Of a DNA stretch of 60,000 nt, positions 1 through 10,900 are shown one piece after another. Under the pieces are notes generated by a model. That model saw nothing but the letters and a program-made list of their open reading frames with translations. It made no database searches and was not told the DNA's origin. The position numbers and the translations under genes were made by a program. Position 1 is the stretch's first letter. The number at the start of each line of letters is the position of its first letter. This stretch comes from Membranipora membranacea (taxonomy: Eukaryota; Bryozoa; Gymnolaemata; Cheilostomatida; Membraniporidae), in contig OU612074.1 in the NCBI GenBank assembly GCA_914767715.1, positions 14,806,062 through 14,866,061 of the forward strand. Direction: 5' to 3'.

Positions 1-2611
1 TTGCAGCACAGATAGCAACATTTGCTCGGTTGAATGATTCTGACAAAATCCGAATTCTTGGTCTGAAAAAAGGTTGTGTTTCTCTATGTAAGACATCATC
101 TGATTTTTCATGTCATGTTCAAATATCTTTGACAGAATTGGAAGCGAGGATATTGGTCGATAATTTGACGGGTCACATTTTTTACCCTTTTTATGAATTG
201 GCGTGACAAGGGAAGTTTTAAAGCAGTCAGGGAAGATTGATTTATGATAGCATTCATTGACCAGAATGGATAGCGGGTAGGCAATTAAGTCAACTATCAT
301 TTTATAAATCATTGCTGGTATGCCACTTAGACCACCGCGCTTGTCTGGGTTGAGTGAATTTATGAGCAAAGTAATTGTTTTACTAGTGATTGGACTGAAA
401 GAGAATTTGTAAGAATTTGTTTCTGTAGGAAAATGCGGGAAATTTGCCGGATTGAATTCAGAGCGCCCGGCAACGTTTATGAAGAAATCATTTAAGGCGC
501 AGGCAATATCTTTTTCATCCGTATGTTCCACACTTTTGTATTCCAGGCACTCTATAGACGTATGGGATTTCTGTTTCTTGGTTATGGATTTTAAGCAGGA
601 ATAAAAACTTTTGTCGTTTGCTGATGATTTGCTAATGTAGTTTTTCTTAGCGGTACGAATTTGGTTGGTAACATAGTTTCTGAATTTCTTGTAATGTTGG
701 ACTTGGCCATCAGTTGAGGCTTTAGACGCTTTATATACTTCCTTGTAAAATTTGTTTTTGAGTGAAATCATGAGCAGCACATCTGAAGTGATCCATTGGT
801 TTTTCTTGTTGCGTACTCAGATAGTTTTTTCTGGCGCGTGTTTGTCTACAATGTTTATTATAGATTGCTCAATCATTTCAGCTCGTTTATGGATTGAAAG
901 ATTGGGGTCGGCGGCTATTTGCTGAAAAGGTAACAGTGCACATTCTTTATAGAATAACAAGGGGTTTAATTTCTTGAAACTTCTGGTTTTGATGAGTTGA
1001 CGTTTTGGCTTTAAAGAGGTAGGAATCGAAGGGGGTGCACGGGGATTAATCATGTGAAGTGACAGGCAAGACCATTGGCTGATCAATGTAATTAGAGGCG
1101 GAGAATGGCCTTGGTCTCCGCCTCTAACAGCCAGTCCACGTTGCGTTCTCAAGTGGTCAAGTGTGTTATATAAGAAATTGTGATTCGCAGACACCCATAA
1201 ATAAAGTTGAATAGAAGCTATGATATAGCTATTGTTGTGTTGGCTCATCACACTTGGGATTATAGGGTTTAATTACAACGGTCAATTTCAATCTTGACAA
1301 CGGTATCTAGGCAACCTCTAAAACCATAAATCATAACGTCAAAATTGACCAATAAGAGCTCGTATATTTTGAAGCGGATGATTTGAAAACATCGGAACTG
1401 GGCAATTTCGTATGACATCAGTCATATTTTCACCACTTTCCAATGCCATTATCGGAATGAAAATTTATTGGGCATGTGTATCACACAATTCCGCATCAGC
1501 TTGTCTGATTCCCATTAAAAAAAATTCACTGCTTCTCCTCTTAATTCCGAAAAAGCAGGAGGAATTTGAATGCTGCTAACCCCATTTGAATTTGATATGG
1601 CTGGGTGATCGCTTTACATTGACTGGCCCTTATATACCGGTCGAGGCACTTTAAAGGTTTTATCCTGTCAAGCATTTAAAGTGTGGCATAGTGGTCTGAG
1701 ATTGATCGCTCACATGTTAAAATTTTGGAAGTTTTGACTTTTAGATCACAATTAACATAATTGTGATCGATGAGGCTTTCATTACCATGGTAACTTACAA
1801 ATGATGAACCTGTTATCACTTGATATAGGCCTGTAGAAATGAGACTCTGTTGTATAAGTTGTTTTTCTCTAGAGTTAGAGTTCCAATCCAATCCAATCCC
1901 CTAATAACACGACCTTTTTTTGAATGAACTGTTTTTGATGTAAAATATCACTCAATAATGAGATAAATTTCATTTTATCAGCGTCAGGTGGAAGATAGAT
2001 GGATGCCACGATCAAGCTACCTTCATCTTGTTGAGTTTTGATGTTAATCCAAACAGAGTCACTTAATTCTCGCAGTTTAGATTCAGGCTGTTGAATAGTT
2101 TTAAACTTTAAAACATTATTTATATAGAGAGCTGCCCCACCGCCACGTGTTTTTGTGGTCGATTTTCTGTCACATCTGATAATATTAAAGCCGGGGAGGT
2201 CCACAATGGAGTTTGGAATTTCAGGTTTCAACCATGTTTCCGAAATAGAAATTTGTCTTGTTTTGGTGGTGGATCTGGTTTTTGCGATTTCTGTGAATTA
2301 CCGTTATTTTGCTGTGCTGATAGTTGTTGTGAGGGTGGTTTATGCTGTTGGTACTGCTGTCTCAATTGTATTTCTGGTGGCGATGCTGGTGCAGGTGGTG
2401 AAAGCCCCACGGCTGCTGCATTTCTGTAGCTGAGAGCCATATGGGTACTGGTCGGTTTTTCAGGCAACTTTTCAATCTTTTTGTTAAGAGTGGAAACCTT
2501 AGATTGCAAAGCGGTCAGTTTGGCTGACATCTCTTTTACGATTTCCAGCATGTTGACACATGTGATACATTCTGTTGTTATGCGGTTTTCATGTAAACTT
2601 GTGCCTTGCAT
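1..2611 (-). mobile_element. Decayed CR1/L2-like non-LTR retrotransposon (ORF1 remnant, endonuclease, reverse transcriptase)
   Basis: Read on the minus strand. 2228-2611 keeps the start of an ORF1-like protein with a heptad-rich stretch followed by a Pro/Gln-rich stretch. At about 2255 the frame of an AP-type endonuclease begins with the motif SETWLKPEIPNSIVDLPGF, followed by RGGGAALYI. The GDFN motif is damaged at about 1885-1900 (GDWIG, with a frameshift), and SLIDH and SISDHYA follow down to about 1680. After a foreign insertion (about 1045-1675) the linker resumes. From 816 to the window edge the frame is open into the reverse transcriptase, with IPAMIYKMIVDLIAYPL, TPIHKKGKK and NYRPISSLPILSKIFE. 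One in-frame TGA at 817-819 probably arose from CGA by CpG decay. The first part of the endonuclease and the end of ORF1 are missing, so there is also an internal deletion. The rest of the RT lies outside the window. Not functional as it stands. Confidence 0.9.
1045..1675. mobile_element. Insertion of about 630 bp inside the LINE, with a perfect 13-bp hairpin
   Basis: The LINE frame stops after its SDHYA motif near 1680 and resumes near 1045, so the DNA between is foreign to the LINE. It carries a 13-bp perfect inverted repeat around a 10-nt loop (TTAGAGGCGGAGA ... TCTCCGCCTCTAA, about 1093-1128). The second part, near 1270-1360, is ordinary AT-rich sequence. No clear terminal inverted repeats or target-site duplication were found, so the class is unknown and the ends are approximate. 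Confidence 0.5.
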
Positions 2612-3669
2612 CTGCTGTTTTGCAATGTAAAAGGCTATTATCTGGTTCCTTGACCAAAATTAATTAGAAAGAATCATCGAATAAAATGAAAACCAAAAAA
2701 AGTATCTTTGTCTTTCACATAGCAACATTGAAATAAAAAAGTTCAACCTCTAATTGATCTGTATAAACATTGATGTCGTAATCATTTTTATTATCCTTTT
2801 CTATCCATCTATCCACCTCAAATCTCACAAAAGTCACATTAAATACCAGAGTACGGGGGATAGAGTAGGAAGGTAGGTGCAGAGAGGGGTGACACCTAGA
2901 AAATATTCAAGAGCTGCGGTGGGAGTTGTTTCAAATGAATTCGAAAATGTTAAGGCTGCCAGACGGGAGATTTCTTGTTTGCTTTATGATACCCAAAACT
3001 TCCAAAATTTTTGAGGTTATGATAACAGTTAAAATAAAGAAGTTCCTATACATTTCATTGTGTAGAAATGAAATTCTAACTCTTACCATGAATCCAGGCA
3101 AAACTGGGTGCAAACGGGATGGCCAAAGCTGCAACTCAAAAATATACAGGATCAACAACCATTGTTGTTGCTTGCTGCAATGCATGTAAAGATTTATAAA
3201 CTTGATCCTCGAACATTAAGAGTCGGTTTACATAAAAAACTTATATTTTTCACAGTCAGCGGTAATAAAATCATTAAATAGTTTTAAAACGAAAAGAAGA
3301 GCATAATAGAATTAGTTAGAAAAAGAAGCACTCCACAACCTAGGTTAGGATTAAGAAATTATTCTATAATGTTTAGAAAAGTCTCAGTAGAAAACTTCTG
3401 CCTGAAATGAGAAATCAAGGGAACTCATCATCCAATAAAATTTTTGAAAACAAGTGAGAGAATTGCTGATGGATAATGAAAAACTTGTTAATTTACTTGT
3501 CATAAAATTTTGTCATCATTTAAACAGCTCATTACAAAATTAGCGTTAGGTAACAAACTGTAGGCTACATTTGTATAGCCAAGAAATCCCGGCCTATATA
3601 AAAGGAATCATCCAATAATAGAAGATGGATATCAACAATTGTTACTCAACTGACACTTTTGTAACTGCT
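2612..3669. other. Intergenic, no gene recognised
   Basis: AT-rich DNA between the LINE and the 3' end of the first peptide gene. Open frames of 84-87 codons on both strands near 2926-3189 overlap each other and show no domain, signal peptide or splice context. I see no credible gene here. Confidence 0.5.
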
Positions 3670-4552
3670 CTACTGTGATCCAGGTATCTCGCAATACTTA
3701 TAACAATAAAAGCCAATGATGCCAATAGTTGGGCAAGTTTCACACTCCTTTTTCATTCGTCTCTTATATCCGCAGCATTTCTAAAATAAAAGAATCAAAT
3801 TGCAAATGGTAAACCATACTTTTTTATTGTCAAAATGTGCCTAACAAATATATCTCTTTCGGCGCTAAATTGGTATGATCTATTATACCCATAGGATAGA
3901 CATTAGAAAAAGGGTTGTACTCTCTCTACATTTGTTGGTGTTTCTGCATTCCAGTAATCAATATAATTTTGACAAGGTATAATAGACAGGACAAAGCAAG
4001 AGATAATGATAAATTTGAATTAGTTTTACTGTATATTTCAACCAGTTGGTTGAGCAGGAGGTTGAGCAACGCTCCTTTGTCTAATCACTGCTAAGAACTA
4101 TCATGAAACAAATTCAAGAATGTAATAAAATATTGCCTATAACAAAATCATTTCCGATTGACCCTCTATTGATATATTTTTGTACAACTGTCTCATATTC
4201 AGCTCCATAGGTATGATCCTGAGAATAGCTACTGCTGGACTGAGAGCGAGTGCATAATTGAATCACCTCACCTGAGTAAAAAGGCTATAGCCCTATAACT
4301 AGCCAACTAGGATGAATTATAAATGCATCACTTTATACATAATATTTGAACAACACTGAAAAGTGAAACTTTGAATTTAATAGTAACTGATTGATGATGT
4401 AAAGCGATTCAATTTTTGAATTGCGTGAGATGAGATGACATGAGAAACTTTCAAACTGAATTATTTCTATTCATACTTACATACAACACACCGGACGAAC
4501 TCGAAATAACAAGGAGGAAAACAACTAGGCAGAATGTTATTGACATCTTCAT
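3670..4552 (-). CDS. Small secreted cysteine-rich peptide (CRP1), two exons, 60-aa precursor
   Basis: Exon 1 is 4481-4552 (ATG at 4550-4552). It encodes 24 residues: MKMS, then a hydrophobic core (FCLVVFLLVI), then a small-residue run SSSSG, which is a textbook signal peptide. The donor is TAT|GTAAGT. Exon 2 is 3670-3780 after a polypyrimidine tract ending in TTTTAG, in phase 0, and ends with TAG. The mature part starts KCCGYKRR and has six cysteines at precursor positions 26, 27, 37, 40, 50 and 54: CC-x9-C-x2-C-x9-C-x3-C. Seven Lys/Arg against three Glu make it basic. A TATA box lies about 85 bp upstream. The gene is a paralogue of CRP2 at 15570-16227. Family unknown to me: the size, charge and disulphide framework resemble antimicrobial or toxin-like secreted peptides, but no named family is recognised. 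A hormone-like peptide is the main alternative. Confidence 0.75.
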
Positions 4553-4633
4553 CTCAGCGGTTTGTCTGGATATCAGATTATGACCAGTAGGTTAGATATT
4601 CTTATTTACAACAGTCTATTTGCACAAAGGTTT

Positions 4634-4643
4634 CTTTTATATA
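4634..4643 (-). promoter_or_regulatory. TATA box of CRP1
   Basis: TATATAAAAG on the minus strand, 82-91 bp upstream of the CRP1 start codon. The CRP2 gene has a near-identical element (ATATAAAAGGAAG) at a similar distance, which supports both as core promoters. Confidence 0.6.
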
Positions 4644-4652
4644 ACAGTTATA

Positions 4653-5500
4653 TGCGGATCTAAAGGTCCGGTTATAATATATTGTTTACTGGTAGTTTTA
4701 TCATCAAAGGGATTGCCGCAGTGTCATAATCCGTCATAATCCACCATTATAAATCATCACAATTTCTGTTTTTTTGTCCAAATGACTTCACATGTATGCA
4801 TACATACATTTGGAAGTTAATCAATTATGTGTAGAGCTGCATTTTATGGTTAATGCAATGATGACAAAACTAATTACAAAAAATGACTCGATGAGAAAAA
4901 CGAGAAAATATCGTCACAAAATAGTTAGATTGCTCTGGCACCAGTACCTAATCTATTGCAAATGAGAATTAGCAAGTTTAGTTTCATATAATAATAAATT
5001 AAAATTTGTGTTATCATATCTCTGAACAAAGTCATCAAGCTGAGAGATGTATGCAAATCCCAGGAATGAATGAAATGTTATGGAACATAATTACGCTATA
5101 ATATGGATATCTCTTATTTGGAGCATGTTTATTTTTTAATACTATATTGTGGTGATATATTGGCGTAAGTATACGGGTGCCGTAAATGAAAATCACGGCG
5201 TTGATTTTGCGTTAAGAATGCACCCTGCATTTTTTATATAAAGTATCGCATCCCATGAGAGAGAGAGTCGCTCAATGTAAAACCAAAAAAGTTTGGTGTT
5301 CTCCTCTCGATATAGTTTTTGTTGATCATTTTTGTGATACGTAGTAGTATGCAAATAACAAGGTGGTCCAACTTAGCCCAATGCTAAGGTTTATATCATT
5401 AAGCAAGAAGGTTAAGATGTAAATAATATTCACCGGAGAGATAGATGTCAGTATGTCCAGGTGAGAGAATTATTGGAATGGATACCAATGGTGTATGATT
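4653..5500. other. Intergenic between CRP1 promoter and SINE, no gene recognised
   Basis: AT-rich DNA upstream of CRP1. A short GA run sits near 5258-5268. No credible open frame, RNA gene or terminal repeat seen. Confidence 0.45.
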
Positions 5501-5505
5501 AGTGT

Positions 5506-5965
5506 GTAACCTTGTTAGGTCAGATAGACTGAGCTGGTGAAAAGTAATGGCCAGTAAACCATCTGTCTGAGCTTGATATGAGTGCCATGAGAGGCAAGTG
5601 AGTAACCTTGTTAGGTCAGATAAGTGAGCAAGTTAGTAGTAATGGCTTGTAAACCATCTGTATGTATGCTCGATATAAGTAGTGGAATACCGCCAATCAT
5701 GGGTTTTCCGGCTAAGCTGAAGGCATCCCAGAATGCCAGTCAGGGTTTTCCGACTGTGTGTCAGCGACAGCCCAGAACGTGCCTTAAGGGCGCGGCCGCC
5801 GTATTCGGTGCCAAGTTGCTCTCAGTTTGCAGGCAGGTCAGAGCACACCTGGGGCGTCATATGAGCCCAGTAGTCAGTAGACCGCAGCGGGATTCGAACC
5901 CAGGACCTCCAACACTTGCGCGTTAAAGGGCAGGCGCTCTTACCAACTGAGCTACCTCCATGTTT
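5506..5965 (-). mobile_element. tRNA-derived SINE with duplicated tail
   Basis: The minus-strand head has both pol III internal promoter boxes: A box TAGCTCAGTTGG at about 5943-5954 and B box GGTTCGAATCC at about 5889-5899, spaced as in a tRNA. The would-be acceptor stem does not pair (GGAGGTA against CTGCGGT), so this is not a tRNA gene. The body (about 5690-5880) is markedly GC-rich compared with its surroundings. The distal part (5506-5690) is an imperfect direct duplication of about 96 bp starting GTAACCTTGTTAGGTCAGATA at 5506 and again at 5602. Confidence 0.7.
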
Positions 5966-6101
5966 ATTTGAAGTTTTTTTTTATTTATTACACGTTTTTC
6001 AATGGATACAAATTGTGACCTATCTGATATTTTATGAGAGGGTGTTTGTTTCCTTACACCGTACACCATCAGTTTTCTCAGAGATATTTTATGATCTAAG
6101 T

Positions 6102-6205
6102 CAAAGACTTGATAATGAACCTAGACAGGAAAATGTATACAGTTGAAGTGAGGCACTTAATTGTGGGAGAGGTAACAACATTGGAAGATATAGTTGCATT
6201 GAAAT
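6102..6205 (+). repeat. Half of a foldback element (same family as 14887-15269)
   Basis: The stretch with CTAGACAGGAAAATG ... GAGGCACTTAATTGTGGG ... AACATTGGAAGATATAG matches one arm of the foldback element at 14887-15269. I did not find its partner arm downstream, so this is probably a solo or truncated copy. Confidence 0.55.
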
Positions 6206-7770
6206 TAACATGCTTCTCAAAAACCATTGACTGCACTAGGAGGTCTTGACATGGGGGGATAATTAGATGTATCTCTGCAAGCTCTGTGATGGACGCAAAG
6301 AAATTGACATTTGGCATGGTTGAAATTGCAAAAGTTTGGATCCTGTTGTGCTCATCAAAAACCCACAATAAACAATAAACTTCAAAAAAATATCTGTAAA
6401 TTGTAGTTTTTTGCAAATTAAAGGATAACATTTTGAGTGTGCAATACAAAGTTTGGCAAATCGTAGAATACCATTTGTGTGCATGTATTCAGATCCAAAT
6501 ATCCGCCATTTTGTTGCTGGGTTTAGACCAGTACCATCTTTTTTGCTATCACGACCAAGAGCCAAGTTCTCTTGACAGTTTTTGCCACTTTATGTATTTA
6601 TGTTACACCAATTGTAAATTAATTATTCATGCTCTTGCTTGTAACATCACCATTTTATGGATAGAGCAATGAAAGGAAATGCAGACAATCTAATATCATT
6701 CCCAATAATCCAACCTATCAAATCTTTTATTGTAATATATAAAATAGACAATGATATCACATGAGGCAAAACAAAAATATAGCACAAAAAATATGTGATG
6801 TGGACGTCCAATGGTATTTAAGGGGACTGCACCTATCTGTTTGTGTTCACAATGTGGACTGAAATCTTCATTGCTACGACCCATAGGCTTAAGTTGCCTG
6901 ACTTTTCAAAAGAGTTGTATCACATTGATTCACTGATTTATTTATATCATCAAGCGAGTGTTTATTGCTAGCTCTTAAAATCAGGGGTAGTTGTAGATCA
7001 AATGCAATCGAAAAATGGAAGAGTATAAATTTCAAAAGAACATAAATGGATAACAATTGTGCATTGCAGTGGGGTCATATTTTTCAGAGTTATCTCCCTT
7101 GACCTTTTACAGATGAGACCATACTTTTGACAAACTACACGTAAGTCATAAAGGCAGCAGATGAGATTTTTTGTTGTGGAGAGTTGTTGGTCTCAGCTGA
7201 CAACATTAGGCCAATATATTTGGTTATCAACAAATTTAATATATATGCTGAGAGAAAAAAGTATCGGAAAGCTTTATGTCTATCATAACTGAAAATAATT
7301 AATATTATATTTGAATATAAAAATCTCATCTATGGTATCATGGAATAAACACTTAAATACATCTTGCAAATCCATTCCATGTATAAAATCAATTCATTGA
7401 ATTAAATATATAGTCATTCTGTATTACAGCAAGAATATATGTGTATACGGAATTCAATTTTTTTTCCTGCAAACAATCTTTTATGTGATATTTATGTATT
7501 ATCTGAAAATAAAAGGTAGATCATCAATATTTCTCTTCAGTTTAATTATGTATTTATTATAAAATATAATATAATAAATATCGAATTTAATTTTTTTGTG
7601 AGCTTTGTTCTCATAACATAGGTCAGTGTAAGACGCTGATGAACATACATGCTTTTAGCTTCTATCATATTTTCCCTGGCTGTTAGGCCAAAAAAGTGAT
7701 CTGAACCAATTGTAGAGGATTTTGAGGGGGTTACCCTAAGGCGGCCACTGCAACCACGCACATTGCCTAT
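6206..7770. other. Intergenic, no gene recognised
   Basis: AT-rich DNA with many short frames (up to 117 codons) on both strands. None shows conserved motifs, and several overlap each other. A first exon for MIF4G-1 is expected somewhere 5' of 7975, but I could not identify it. Confidence 0.4.
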
Positions 7771-7774
7771 TTAT

Positions 7775-7915
7775 GCTGCGTACGCCGACTCTCTAAAACG
7801 AGTGCGCCGATTCTATCTAAGTGGAAACGTATCGAGTACGCCGACTCTATCTGCCTGTGAATATACCGAGTATGCTGACTCTAACTGAGGGGAAGGTAAC
7901 GAGTACGCGGGGTCA
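7775..7915 (+). repeat. CpG-rich minisatellite, about 34-bp unit, about four copies
   Basis: Repeats of GAGTACGCCGACTCTATCT followed by a variable 15-bp spacer, starting near 7778, 7800, 7834, 7868 and 7902. CpG-rich in an otherwise CpG-poor region, and only about 60 bp upstream of the first recognised MIF4G-1 exon. Confidence 0.65.
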
Positions 7916-7974
7916 ATTTTGCACCCTTATGAACGCAGTACTCTTAGCTCTAACATACAGAACTTTCGTTTCAG

Positions 7975-10900
7975 GAGGATACTAGCGACATTCCAGCTCT
8001 CCCTGGGCAGCAAAGTCAAGTTGAGCCCGCTGCCAATGTGCCTGCCTGCTCTACATCAACAGCAACGGCTACGGTAACAATACCCACCTATCTCTGGGCA
8101 AATAGCCTAGCCCAAAAACCAATAACACATGGTGCTAACACCATTGCTGAGAGGTGCCAGTACTCATTCTTCATTTGGGTTGAATATAAAATATTGAGCA
8201 CCATTTGTTTCCATTCCATCATGAGATAGCATGTTATTTTTTGACACATAACTAGTAATTTCAGCTGAATTTAAAGTGCCAGTCTCATTAGAAAAGTGGA
8301 TATATTACCCCAGTAAATAAAATATTGTGAGTTCATAGGGATAATAAGATTATAAAAAAATTAAAATTGTGGAAAATAGCAATTAGTTTATTTTCAATTA
8401 TTTTAGCAAGGATCATAGTGGATCATAGTGGTCAGGGGGAGGCAATAAATCACTATGATCCCAATTTTCAGACTTTGCAGAAGTTTTACTGCAATTAGGT
8501 TCACATGCTGTTTTATTTCATATGCCCTAATGACTTTTCAGCCTGAGATCTTCAAAACCATACCAAACATGGCCTAGTAGGACTGTCACTTTAACCTTAT
8601 GGATACCAAGTGGGGGCAATCAACCACTTCATAACTTCATACCCCATTCAGATAACAATATCTGAATGGAAGTTTCTGCGATGTGATTGTACAAACTAGG
8701 TAACTTGACAAATTAGCTGTTCCATCTGAGGTCTGAGTTTGTACTGAAATCTTGCCGTAGTTTTCAAGCTCAAAAAATATTTTTAGGCAGTAGATATTCC
8801 ATGGTCAAGGGGACATAATGTAAATTATGGATCTCTGGAAGAACATGCTCACAGGAATCTTCTCAGAGGTGTACAGGGCTTACTTAACAAGATCACACCA
8901 CAGAATTTCGATGTCATTCTAAAGAAGGTGAGTTGTGAACCTCTGAAGTACCTAGATAAATGGGGTGTGAAAGGAAAGCTCGCCTTGGTCAGTTGTCAAA
9001 ATCAAAGACTTGTTGAAGTCACCAGACATTTTCAATGTTCCAATACATTTGTATTTGACATCATTGCCTTGATCTGCTGTCGTTTTAGATGCTGCAGTTG
9101 CCAGTTAGGACAGAGCGAGATCTCACTGGTATTATGAATTTGGTCTACGAGTGTGCTATCTTGTCAACTCGTAATGTAGTAATATCAACATATCAAATAC
9201 CGTTGGAAAACAGCCGACCCACTGAATGTCGACAGCTAAACATAAACATGATTTGACCATTGTTGTGGCCACACAACATACAAAGCCGCCTGTTTAGTTT
9301 GCCCGAATTTTACGCTACAGAACGCTCAACAACGCCTTAAGAGTGCTCTAAACTAGCAGTTTTTGATCGTTCTGTTTTGTAAAACTCAGGAAAACTTAAG
9401 ATGTAGTGCACAATAAGGTTTGTATTTCCTGTATACGCTATGGTTAATGAATGCCGCTCCGTATGTGAGAGCTTCCAAAGGGTGCCTCAATGGTAATGCT
9501 CCATATGGTGTCCCATCTTAGTTTTGTTTATGGTTTATGTCCAAATCACAGTGGAGTCAATTATTGTTTTGCAACCTTTCGGAAGTAGACTGCCTGGAAT
9601 ATTTTATAATTTAATTTTATTATTTTCATGACTCTTGTATCTTGTCTTTATTATTGAGTGTAATCACTATTAGAAGAGGGCAGCTGTAAAAATCGCATGG
9701 CCAGTTACTGAGGTGACCGGGTGCTGGTTGCCAGTAATAAATTCAATTATTTTTGCGCCCTACCATATTGTGCCATCGAACTGCAGGTAACCACATGAAC
9801 CTGATTCCAGAAACCAACGATACAATAATGAGACCTGCCAGGTCTTCCTGCGTTATGCCATGTTTGCTGTTGATGTTCAATGTTGGATGTACAGTTTCTC
9901 ATTGTCTGAGTCCGGCCTTTTTAAGACCAAAGTTTGCATTCCAAATATCCTACACCAACTCAGAATTTGTTCTATTGTAGGCGCTTAAAGTACCTCTAGA
10001 TGACCACCCAAACACCACTGTAACCTTTCGCAAATTGATATTGATCCGTTGTCAGAAGGAATTTGAAAGGTTACCAGATGAGGCAGCAATTGGCCTGACA
10101 CAAGCTGCTGAGAGAATGGCTGAACCCGACCCTGTGCAAACTAGAATTCTGAAAGCTAGAGAGCTGCAAAGAGTTGAGCTTCAAAATGAGCCGTTACTAT
10201 ATAAGACAAGAAGCCATGTAAGGCGAATTGGATCCGTCAGGTATACTGCTACATGTTTCCTTGATGTGCAAATAATTTATCACAAACCAAAGACCAAGGG
10301 TTAAGAACAAAACAACACTTCCTAGAAATTTGAGTTCTTGGAGCTTGTATTTAAATTTTAATTAAATAAATGCCTGAGTTTATTATGAGTTTGCAAGCCC
10401 GAATACAACAATATTACATGTATATGATATTCTTTATTGTAACATTAAAAGGAAATTTGGGACTTTTGAACCCACAAACTTCGCAAACATCTAACTTTGC
10501 AATCTATTGTTCCACTAACATCGCAATTGCGACCCCGAATTAATGACACAATCCAATAAATCTGACAATTTTTTTGCACGTCGCACAGGCTCGAACCCAC
10601 TGATGTTGCAAATGTCACAATTTACCAGAAATTTATGAGTTGTCTTCTCATTTAATGCAAATTTGTGATTATGAATTGCTGTGAGCGGTATGAAGGTTTC
10701 AAACACTGTGAGTCGAATATGAATGATGTGATGTGGATACTTGTTGAGTTCTCTTCATCACAATTTAATTTTTTTTATTCATTGATTTATTATGTACATC
10801 TTCCTGTTCCAAACCCGAACGGCTCATGACAGACTTCCCATTATCTTTCCACCACTGCGAGGGTCTTCCTCTCCTCCTTCTAACGCAGACCTGTATATTT

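Noticed and set aside
2926-3189. Overlapping 84-87-codon frames on both strands
   Set aside because: Neither has a signal peptide, motif or regulatory context; the coincidence of two frames is common in AT-rich DNA.
5889-5963. tRNA gene on the minus strand
   Set aside because: A and B boxes are good, but the two ends cannot form an acceptor stem and a repetitive body continues beyond them. Called a SINE head.
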